A DNA stretch of 12,021 nt from contig JARLHX010000058.1 in the NCBI GenBank assembly GCA_031292035.1, positions 1 to 12,021 of the forward strand, in the 5' to 3' direction. Made by a program: the position numbers and the translations under genes. The notes under the pieces are model-generated. The model was given only the letters and a program-made list of their open reading frames with translations. It ran no database searches and was not told where the DNA came from. Positions 5,100 to 11,458 of this stretch are shown in pieces (the stretch's first letter is position 1; each line of letters starts with the position of its first letter). This DNA is from Negativicutes bacterium (GTDB taxonomy: Bacteria > Bacillota_C > Negativicutes > Sporomusales_B > JARLHX01).

Positions 5100-7487
5100 T
5101 TATTTAAAAAGTATCAAGTCGTTTACAATATTTCTCCAAACAACCGCATTGACGCTAATAGCCGACTTCTTGCATTCAAATAACAACTCGCACCCGTAAA
5201 AATATTTCTCTAAGACTTCCATTTGATTCTGTTGCCAGGTGAAAACGTCACGCGGGACGTTCAACGCTTTGAGAATGACTTCCTTAGCCTCTTTTACATC
5301 TATTGCCCCAACATTTCTATCATTCGTCGAACAAAAACGATTGTTACTGGTTTTGCCTTTGTATGATTTAATATTGTTTTCAGCCGCAACGATAAGACGA
5401 TCTCTGAATATGTGATTTTTTTTAATGTTACTAATTGCGTCCAAAACAGAAACGCGGCTTATTCGTTTCTTGGCCTTACCTAAGAAATACGCATCCGACA
5501 AACCACTCCCATTAAACTTAAGTCGAGAATCTATATCAAAAGCAAAATCCTCTATTTTCTGTAAATGAGATCCGATTTTATCATTTAAATTCCCTTTGTT
5601 TTCAATCGCGCGCACAATAAAGATAACAATAGCTCTACGTGCGACCATTCGTTCGTCTGTATCGCCATTGAAACGTTTTGACTCGAAACTTTTTGCCACC
5701 CAGGTCAACAAACTGCTAAGCATGTCGTTCTCTTTTACTGTTTCTGTCATCACATATGCCATTTGTTGCAAAGCATTGTCGGCCTGCCCAATTCCAACAA
5801 GGAGCAAAAAGACTTCGCGCCACCGTAGTTCAAACAAGTATTCTTTCGCCAAATCTTTTATCGCGCCGTTATTGTAGAAATACTTCGCCGCCAGATATTC
5901 CTGGAGTGTCAAGTGCGAGAATGAGTAAACATTTTGTGTTCGTGCTATAAACAGTCCCTGCTCCACTTCTATCTCGTCTAAGATTTCATTTCCATCCAAA
6001 TTGGGAGCATTTAAATTGTCATTTAAGAAATGATCGATCTCACTCACCAATGCTTTTTTGTAAAAAAAAAGCTTATTGTTTTTAAAGGCCTGCCCAGCAA
6101 TTTGTTCAAGCAAATTGGTCTCCCATCTGGTGGTCAGCCCGCGCCAAACTGGTTCCTTGCGGATTCGCTTTTCTGCGGCCCACCTAACCAAGAGAATCCT
6201 GAGAGCTTCCTCATATAAATCGCTACGGTTGGCTGGGAGACTAAGAGTTTCATCACAAAAGAGACAAATAAAAGCAAGCAAGAGAGGTCGGCGAGCAAGT
6301 TCTAGTGTGGCAATGTTTTCTGGTCGAGAAAGCATCGTCCAGAACTTCCCGGCCGAATCTCGTTCGACGTCCTGGGCGGACCGAAACCAATTGGCCAAAA
6401 ATGTTTGAATCTGGAAATTATCAAACTCTGAAAGGACTACATCATTAAATTGAGCGAACCATGTTTGATAAAATTTCGTTCTGCAAGAGGTTATGAATCG
6501 ATTTGAGCTGTTTTTATCGATGAATTCCCTAATGTCCTCAATAACATGGTCCAAATTGTTCCCAGGGACTTCGTCCAGTCCATCCAAAAGGACAAGAAGT
6601 TTTCCGTTTCTTAAGGCAACTTCCGCAAAATCTGCCGGAAAATTAAATGACACCAATTCCCTTTTTAACATTTCCGACAAATGCACATGCTGGTCTTTGA
6701 GGTTCTTTAATTCAACATAGACCGGGATTGAATCATGATTATACCTTTTTTCGGCTGGGGGCAGTAAGGCATCGAGCCCGATTCGTCTCAGGAATGTAGT
6801 TTTGCCGGCACCCGGTTGGCCTAGTATGTTCAGAAACTGAATTGTGTTTGCCAGTGCGTATCCCGCTTTTGAAGAGGAGTCCTTCGGCAAGAAGTCTCTC
6901 CTGTTGCTTTCGCGGTATGCTTTTTCCATACTGTCCAACGATTTCCATTTTCGAAGAAACCTCGAGTCAACCATTTGCGCATCTGTGTAAACCTCCTTAA
7001 GTAGCATCGGTTCGCTCATTCCGAGCAACTTAATTTTACCATATCGCTGTGCGTATTTTTCGAGATATTGGCTCAAAGCATCTCGTGCTTGAGGGGCATC
7101 GCGAAAATATTGCTCCCAATGCGCCGACAATGTCCAAGAAGGCCAAACCAATGGAGGCCGTGGCGTTTCGCTTTCGCGCTTCCATTCAGTCTCAATCGCA
7201 GTCTTGAGAGAATTAAAATTGGCGCCTTCGATATCTTTGCCATCCTCTGCGTTCTTGACCGTTTTTTCATGGCACCCAGCGAGTCCGGCCAAGTCAAATC
7301 GGCTCAAATGGACCTCATTACGCGCCCACCGAAGGTAGTTTCCGAATTCTTTATGAGGAGCGATCCCTGCCGGTATTATCCGCGCATTATCCCCAGAATA
7401 TCCCTCGTGTGGCTGGCGCAATTTTTGGGAACGGTTCATGTTCTGAGCGTTGGCGGACATCTGGGAAAAATACCCAATGGAAGCCAA
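5100..7487 (-). CDS. XRE-type HTH + NACHT NTPase (STAND family, bNACHT-like defence protein)
   Basis: Up to 795 aa on the minus strand. Numbering uses TTG 7487; no start has a good ribosome site, and ATG at residue 10 (7460) or 17 (7439) is more likely. Residues 47-83 form an XRE-like helix-turn-helix. The NACHT NTPase follows: Walker A G223-Q-P-G-A-G-K-T-T231, Walker B near 297-306 ending L-D-G-L-D-E, sensor T-S-C-R at 333-336, and the winged-helix signature F523-S-H-L-T-L-Q-E-Y-L-A-A. About 260 C-terminal residues have no LRR, WD or TPR repeats I can see. The last 35 or so end in a C-x-x-L-L-x-E-C helix and a W-x-x-I motif, resembling the short C-terminal domain of bacterial NACHT anti-phage proteins. 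In such proteins NTP-driven oligomerisation triggers cell-suicide or growth arrest. The gene is clearly more A+T-rich than its neighbours (one row near 5281 counts 38% G+C), a sign of separate acquisition. Confidence 0.88.
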   Translation of the reverse strand: MASIGYFSQMSANAQNMNRSQKLRQPHEGYSGDNARIIPAGIAPHKEFGNYLRWARNEVHLSRFDLAGLAGCHEKTVKNAEDGKDIEGANFNSLKTAIETEWKRESETPRPPLVWPSWTLSAHWEQYFRDAPQARDALSQYLEKYAQRYGKIKLLGMSEPMLLKEVYTDAQMVDSRFLRKWKSLDSMEKAYRESNRRDFLPKDSSSKAGYALANTIQFLNILGQPGAGKTTFLRRIGLDALLPPAEKRYNHDSIPVYVELKNLKDQHVHLSEMLKRELVSFNFPADFAEVALRNGKLLVLLDGLDEVPGNNLDHVIEDIREFIDKNSSNRFITSCRTKFYQTWFAQFNDVVLSEFDNFQIQTFLANWFRSAQDVERDSAGKFWTMLSRPENIATLELARRPLLLAFICLFCDETLSLPANRSDLYEEALRILLVRWAAEKRIRKEPVWRGLTTRWETNLLEQIAGQAFKNNKLFFYKKALVSEIDHFLNDNLNAPNLDGNEILDEIEVEQGLFIARTQNVYSFSHLTLQEYLAAKYFYNNGAIKDLAKEYLFELRWREVFLLLVGIGQADNALQQMAYVMTETVKENDMLSSLLTWVAKSFESKRFNGDTDERMVARRAIVIFIVRAIENKGNLNDKIGSHLQKIEDFAFDIDSRLKFNGSGLSDAYFLGKAKKRISRVSVLDAISNIKKNHIFRDRLIVAAENNIKSYKGKTSNNRFCSTNDRNVGAIDVKEAKEVILKALNVPRDVFTWQQNQMEVLEKYFYGCELLFECKKSAISVNAVVWRNIVNDLILFK

Positions 7488-7495
7488 CAGGACAA
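7467..7495 (-). promoter_or_regulatory. Candidate promoter of the NACHT gene
   Basis: Reading the minus strand, TTGTCC (7495-7490) and TATTTT (7472-7467) are spaced exactly 17 bases and each match four of six consensus positions. Transcription would begin near 7460, at or just before the ATG of residue 10, giving a leaderless message or a start at residue 17. This argues against TTG 7487 as the true start. Confidence 0.35.
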
Positions 7496-7525
7496 GGGCA
7501 CTTTCAGCGGCCCTATCCGAAAGTC

Positions 7526-7551
7526 AAAAACCCGCAGCTTGTTGCTGCGGG
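7526..7551 (-). terminator. Terminator hairpin on the sense strand upstream of the NACHT gene
   Basis: Perfect 8-bp stem CCCGCAGC (7531-7538) / GCTGCGGG (7544-7551) with a 5-base loop. On the minus strand it is followed by TTTTT (7530-7526), the canonical order for termination of leftward transcription. No leftward gene precedes it in the window, so it either shields the NACHT gene from read-through or acts as an attenuator in its leader. Confidence 0.75.
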
Positions 7552-7552
7552 C

Positions 7553-7600
7553 CCCGGTTGGAGCCGGGTGACTCAATACGAAAGACTAGGTTATGAGCAG
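7553..7600 (-). other. Second hairpin; sequence resembling a tRNA 3' end
   Basis: CCCGG (7553-7557) / CCGGG (7564-7568) forms a small hairpin beside the terminator. Read on the minus strand, 7600 to 7559 runs from a CTCATAA-like loop through a GAGTC segment and CCCGGCT to CCA, and then into the terminator, which is the usual layout of a tRNA 3' end. No matching 5' acceptor strand and no proper T-arm exist, so it is not a working tRNA. It could be a remnant or attachment-site scar, or coincidence. Confidence 0.25.
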
Positions 7601-7726
7601 AATCGTTCGCATTAAGCTGTCCGCAATTCTAGCATGCGCTTGGTCGGTCCGGATAGGGCTGGCCAATAATGCACCACGTTTACCGTTGATTGTCACCGGT
7701 TACGCAGTGGCCTCCAAAGACCAACC

Positions 7727-7754
7727 TCGATTCTCGCAGTATTTTCGATTCTCG
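7727..7754. repeat. Direct repeat TCGATTCTCG x2 with embedded dyad (operator candidate)
   Basis: TCGATTCTCG occurs at 7727-7736 and 7745-7754, a period of 18 bp. The second copy sits in a perfect dyad TTTCGA-TTC-TCGAAA (7743-7757). The pair lies in the intergenic region between the divergent NACHT and vWA genes, about 100 bp before the vWA start, and could bind a regulator such as an XRE-type HTH protein. The remainder of 7569-7858 shows no convincing gene. Confidence 0.4.
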
Positions 7755-7858
7755 AAACCCGAATTACTTGGCCAACAACTATACGTACGAGCGTCCTGAA
7801 CGCACTGAATGCTGGCGTGGCCTGTCAGCACAAACCAACAGCACAATAAATACATAAA

Positions 7859-8545
7859 ATGAAACAGAATAAATATGCACCCGGTACAAACGAACCTCTG
7901 AGCGAGACGGAAATCGGGCTTTCGGGCACCCCTGATCCCCGTTGCCCGTGCTTCATCATGGTTGATGTCAGCGGCTCCATGGCTGGAAAGCCGATCGCCG
8001 AGGCCAATGCCGGCTTGCAAATATTGAAAACCAACCTGACCGAGGACCTCCTTGCATGTAGCCGCGTAGAGATCGCTTTGGCAACATTCAACCATGTAGC
8101 TATTTTGGTCGCTCCGTTTTGCTCTCCGGAAAATTTTGCCCCCCCAACACTCGTTGTGTCTGGTGGCACTCGTCTTGGGACTGCCGTGATTTGGGGTCTG
8201 GGTCAACTGGACGCGTGGATGGCTGAACTGCGCGCGGCAGGTGCCTCTTATTACCGTCCTTGGTTTATCGTGATAACGGACGCTGAATCGTCTGACAGAA
8301 TTGAGGAGGCCGCGCGTCTTGTCAAACAAGCCGAAAGTGAAAAGCGGATTTCTTTTTTTTCCATCGGCGTGCTCGGTGCCAACATGGACACACTCGGGAA
8401 ACTGTCACTTCGCTCTCCGCGCCACCTAGAGGGTCTGAAATTCGCGGAACTTTTCGAATGGTTTTCTGTTAATCTGAGTGCAGTCGCCACCTCGCAGCCG
8501 GGTGAGCAGGTCGCCCTCACCCAACCCACTTGGACCACAGTATGA
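7859..8545 (+). CDS. TerY-like von Willebrand factor A (vWA) protein, first gene of triad
   Basis: A 228-aa cytosolic vWA domain protein. The metal-ion-dependent adhesion site is complete: D36-x-S38-x-S40, T104 in S-G-G-T, and D141 in V-I-T-D. The M-V-D-V-S-G-S-M-A-G-K-P-I order followed by an N-A-G-L helix is typical of TerY, the vWA protein of tellurite-resistance and related systems. In the TerY-P triad this protein works with a PP2C phosphatase and a kinase, probably as a metal-dependent scaffold or ligand binder. The start ATG 7859 has no Shine-Dalgarno; the preceding bases are A+T-rich (AATAAATACATAAA), so a leaderless message or an unknown initiation mode is possible. Its stop overlaps the phosphatase start by ATGA, showing translational coupling. 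Confidence 0.88.
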   Translation: MKQNKYAPGTNEPLSETEIGLSGTPDPRCPCFIMVDVSGSMAGKPIAEANAGLQILKTNLTEDLLACSRVEIALATFNHVAILVAPFCSPENFAPPTLVVSGGTRLGTAVIWGLGQLDAWMAELRAAGASYYRPWFIVITDAESSDRIEEAARLVKQAESEKRISFFSIGVLGANMDTLGKLSLRSPRHLEGLKFAELFEWFSVNLSAVATSQPGEQVALTQPTWTTV

Positions 8546-9351
8546 AATTTCTTTCCATCATCCGTCGCATACGGACACGCACCCGTCCGGTTCCAGCCAA
8601 AAAAGTTCGATGGAAAATAGCCGGTTGCTCACTTGCCGGCACCACCCATATCCGGCGTGGTCGATCCTGCGAGGATGCGGTGGGCTGGTTTATCCATGGC
8701 GATCTCCTAGTCATAGCAGTTGCGGACGGAGCCGGAAGCGCAGCCCAACCGTCGCTCGGCAGCGTCGTGGCCGTCCGTGGCGCGTTGACTACGCTATGGA
8801 ACGTCTCAGTCTTGGGCAATCCCATCTGTTCCGAGAACGCAACTGAAATACTTGGTAATACTTGCCAAACCACGCTCAACATAATGTGCCGAACGGCGGC
8901 GGAGTTGGGAATCGAACCGAATGAACTGGCGTCAACACTCATTGTTGTCGTCGCGAACCGGACCTTTTGCGCCGCTGCGCACATCGGCGATGGCGCGGTA
9001 GTGGTTGAGGACGCGAATGGAACGCTCACGACCTTGACCCCGCCAACCAACGGGGAGTTTGCGAATGAAGTCGTCCTGCTAGGTTGTCTCCCAACCATCG
9101 ATGTCAAAGTTAACAGCCTGCCTGAATTCCCCATAAAATCCGTCGCAGTCCTTTCGGACGGCCTCCAACGAGTGGCGTTGCAAATGCCACAATGCACTCC
9201 CCACGCACCATTCTTCTCGCCGATCTTTGATAGGCTTCAATGCTTTAGTGAAAGCGAAATGGAATCGCTGTTGAAAGAATTCCTCAATTCGCCACGCGTT
9301 AACGCCCGATGTGACGACGACAAATCGTTGGTCACGGCACAAATCTCATGA
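8542..9351 (+). CDS. PP2C-family Ser/Thr protein phosphatase, second gene of triad
   Basis: A 269-aa protein starting at ATG 8542, overlapping the vWA stop; TTG 8530 upstream is less likely. PP2C motifs appear in order: G33-T-T-H-x-x-x-G-x-x-x-E-D45, V-A-D62-G63 binding the dinuclear metal centre, H147-I-G-D-G-A, L-S-D206-G, and D258-D-D260 near the C-terminus. All expected acidic ligands are present, so it should be active as a Mn/Mg-dependent phosphatase. The N-terminus (1-25) is strongly basic with several R-x-R pairs. The length is normal for a minimal bacterial PP2C of this type. It most likely removes phosphates placed by the kinase encoded immediately downstream, and perhaps from the vWA partner. 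There is no visible ribosome site, so its translation depends on the upstream gene. Confidence 0.88.
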   Translation: MKFLSIIRRIRTRTRPVPAKKVRWKIAGCSLAGTTHIRRGRSCEDAVGWFIHGDLLVIAVADGAGSAAQPSLGSVVAVRGALTTLWNVSVLGNPICSENATEILGNTCQTTLNIMCRTAAELGIEPNELASTLIVVVANRTFCAAAHIGDGAVVVEDANGTLTTLTPPTNGEFANEVVLLGCLPTIDVKVNSLPEFPIKSVAVLSDGLQRVALQMPQCTPHAPFFSPIFDRLQCFSESEMESLLKEFLNSPRVNARCDDDKSLVTAQIS

Positions 9352-11129
9352 CCTATAAAACCTCAACCGGCAACACCATTCGTCTTGGACCTCGGAAAAT
9401 TGGGCAAGGAGGAGAGGGCGAAGTATTGCCGGTTGAGGGCCACCAGGACTTGGTCGCGAAAATTTATCGCAATCCCACCGAGGCAAAACAAAAAAAAATT
9501 GAACTCATGATTGCAAATCCAGTACCGCAATGCAGAGACCATTTTTGGGTGACTTGGCCATTGGAGGCGATCTTTACCAGTGATCCCACGCCAAGATTTG
9601 CTGGCTATATCATGCAGCGGCTGACAAATTGTCACCCCCTTTTCACCTGTTACACCCCTGCGACGCGTTGCAAAATGCTGCCGGATTTTAGTTATCAGCA
9701 CCTTGTCCGTTGCGGGCGTAACCTTTCCGCCGCTTTTTGTCTGGCCCACGCTCACAGACATGTGATCGGCGATCCGAACGAAAGTAACGCCTTCGTCACC
9801 AACGATGCACGAGTCACGCTGCTCGACGTGGATTCTTGGCAAATTACTGACGTTGTTCATGGTCGGACATACCGCTCGGTGGTCGCCAAAGCCGAGTTCC
9901 TGCCTGCTGAACTTCAAAACCTGAACCTGGAAAACCTAGACCGTCACCCGTGGCACGATAATTTTGCCTTGTCGGTTCTACTTTTCAAAATGTTTGCCGA
10001 AGGCAACCACCCCTTCGATGGGGTTTATCACGGTTCTGGCGACGTGCCGACGCTGGGGGCACGCATCGCGGCAGGCAAGTTTCCGTATCGGGACAAGTCC
10101 GGTTGCTGGACACCCAAAGGGTCAGCGCTGCCATTCGACTCACTTCACCCCCGCCTGCAAACCCTGTTTCTGCGGGCATTCGTAGACGGACATACTCAGC
10201 CGCAAGCGCGGCCGGATGCCGGAACCTGGCGGGCAGCCATCGCCCTGGCAGAGAGTGAACTTCAAGGCTGCCACAACAATTCTCACCATTGGTTCTGGGG
10301 CTCGCAGTGCGTCTGGTGCGAACGCCAAAGCCTCCTCCGTGGGCGCGACCCGTTTCCTGGACCCAAACCGATCATAGGGCGCCACAGATCCGTGCCGGCC
10401 AGTCCGACGCCCGCTTTTCTCCCCACTAGCCCGCTAATGGCCAAACCAGCGCTGGCTCCGGTCTTGCCCCGAAGAGCGTGCCGAAGACTGCCCGCGAAGG
10501 CACTGCCGACACTTGTCAATATGTTGACAAGTTGGCTTGCACCAAAACCGTCATTAACCGCCATCCCCTCGCCGGCACCAGCTCAGCTAAAAACCATGGA
10601 ATACCTTGAAATGATTCTACGCCGAGTGGCATTCATTTCTGTATTATTGGCAATCTTCTTCGGAGCCATTTTTGCGGTCATCAAGGCAAAGCTTCGACCC
10701 TTACACGATGCTGAATTAATGAAAACGGAACCGCCAACTAAAACGGAATCAGCGACTGGAATGCAGTTGAGAGCAAGTCCACCCCGCGCATATCTCGGCG
10801 CGGGGGTAAACAGCCCGGCGGTGGGCAACGCTGTCGTATGCACCGCGACTGGAATATCCGGAGACGGAGACTGTGTGGTCGGAAACTCCGAGGCTGTGAG
10901 CACCGAGGTGGCGCGCAACGGAGATGACTACATTGTGGACAGAAGCACCAGGATCGTATTCACCCGAGCCGGAGGCATTGTGGTGGAAAAAAACGGTGCT
11001 GGCAGGGCCGGGGCCGTGAGCATCGGCGGAGACGGAACCATCGTGGTCAGGAACGGCGGGGCCGAAATCAGAGTGGGGAAAAACGGCGTGTGGATAGACG
11101 GCGCGAAAATAGGCACAGGCAACCCATGA
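9348..11129 (+). CDS. Membrane-anchored Ser/Thr kinase with Zn-ribbon and glycine-rich beta-repeat tail, third gene of triad
   Basis: A 593-aa protein; ATG 9348 overlaps the phosphatase stop. Residues 10-300 are a protein kinase domain of the TerY-associated type: G19-x-G21-G-x-G24 loop, K38 in V-A-K-I-Y, catalytic loop G-D142-P-N-E-S-N147 with no HRD, and L-D160-V-D in place of DFG. A zinc-ribbon-like motif follows (C308, H309/H313/H314, C321, C324). Then come a proline- and alanine-rich linker (about 345-415), one membrane span at 428-445, and about 145 residues outside the cytoplasm, if the kinase is inside. The last 90 or so are rich in G, V, N and D with repeating I-V-V-x-x-N-G and G-D-G-T-I-V-V units, likely a beta-solenoid or beta-sheet stack. 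The first two thirds match known TerY-P kinases; the anchored repeat tail is, as far as I know, atypical. The stop overlaps the MobC-like start. Confidence 0.87.
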   Translation: MTYKTSTGNTIRLGPRKIGQGGEGEVLPVEGHQDLVAKIYRNPTEAKQKKIELMIANPVPQCRDHFWVTWPLEAIFTSDPTPRFAGYIMQRLTNCHPLFTCYTPATRCKMLPDFSYQHLVRCGRNLSAAFCLAHAHRHVIGDPNESNAFVTNDARVTLLDVDSWQITDVVHGRTYRSVVAKAEFLPAELQNLNLENLDRHPWHDNFALSVLLFKMFAEGNHPFDGVYHGSGDVPTLGARIAAGKFPYRDKSGCWTPKGSALPFDSLHPRLQTLFLRAFVDGHTQPQARPDAGTWRAAIALAESELQGCHNNSHHWFWGSQCVWCERQSLLRGRDPFPGPKPIIGRHRSVPASPTPAFLPTSPLMAKPALAPVLPRRACRRLPAKALPTLVNMLTSWLAPKPSLTAIPSPAPAQLKTMEYLEMILRRVAFISVLLAIFFGAIFAVIKAKLRPLHDAELMKTEPPTKTESATGMQLRASPPRAYLGAGVNSPAVGNAVVCTATGISGDGDCVVGNSEAVSTEVARNGDDYIVDRSTRIVFTRAGGIVVEKNGAGRAGAVSIGGDGTIVVRNGGAEIRVGKNGVWIDGAKIGTGNP

Positions 11130-11458
11130 CACCTAAACGAACCAAAGGAATCTGTCTCCGGCTTTCGCTTGAAGAACACCGGGTGGTGCGTGAAAAAGCG
11201 CGGGTGGCGGGCATGACCGTCAGCGCGCTCCTGCGCGACCACCTGGGGCATGCCCAAATCTACAACCACAAGCAGACCCAGGTTTGGCTGGCCACGTTGC
11301 TGTCCATCCAAAAGGTGCTGGTTGGACTGGCCGAAAAATCGGTCGTCTTCCAGCCCGCCGACGCGGCGGTGACCATCGCGTACCTCGCGTCCATCGCCCG
11401 GCAATTGGAACAGTTTGAACACCTCGAACAGCAATATGCTCGTCAAGTTCTTCAATAA
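11126..11458 (+). CDS. MobC/NikA-like relaxosome accessory protein (ribbon-helix-helix)
   Basis: A 110-aa protein. ATG 11126 is preferred over the longer opening at 11090 because the ribbon-helix-helix begins just after it and the codon forms ATGA with the kinase stop. Residues 8-14 (G-I-C-L-R-L-S) give the DNA-contact strand, 15-28 the first helix (L-E-E-H-x-x-x-x-E-K-A), then G29-M-T-V-S-A-L-L-R the second helix, the usual pattern of MobC/NikA accessory factors that bind oriT and help the relaxase open it. The C-terminal half is helical and glutamine- and glutamate-rich, perhaps for oligomer or relaxase contacts. It overlaps the relaxase start by 23 bp, the normal arrangement of such pairs. 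The coupling to a kinase gene upstream is the odd feature. Confidence 0.75.
   Translation: MTPKRTKGICLRLSLEEHRVVREKARVAGMTVSALLRDHLGHAQIYNHKQTQVWLATLLSIQKVLVGLAEKSVVFQPADAAVTIAYLASIARQLEQFEHLEQQYARQVLQ

Larger units (their letters stand above)
7510..7659. repeat. 10-bp inverted repeat flanking hairpins; possible oriT-like region
   Basis: GCCCTATCCG (7510-7519) is repeated in perfect inversion as CGGATAGGGC (7650-7659). Between them lie two tandem GC-rich hairpins (7531-7551 and 7553-7568). The TATCC core is reminiscent of the nic region of some MOBP origins, and the mobilisation genes lie downstream on the plus strand. No nick site can be proven from sequence alone, and a 10-bp repeat can arise by chance. 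Confidence 0.3.

Noticed and set aside
7559..7634. Intact tRNA gene on the minus strand
   Set aside because: No 5' acceptor strand pairing with CCCGGCT is present at the right distance and the T-arm is broken; only a 3'-end-like fragment remains.
7593..7799. 68-codon plus-strand frame in the intergenic region before the vWA gene
   Set aside because: Weak ribosome site, no recognisable pattern, and it runs through the inverted and direct repeats, so it is probably chance.
7700..8329. 209-codon minus-strand frame overlapping the vWA gene
   Set aside because: The vWA protein on the plus strand has a complete metal site; this frame shows no domain.
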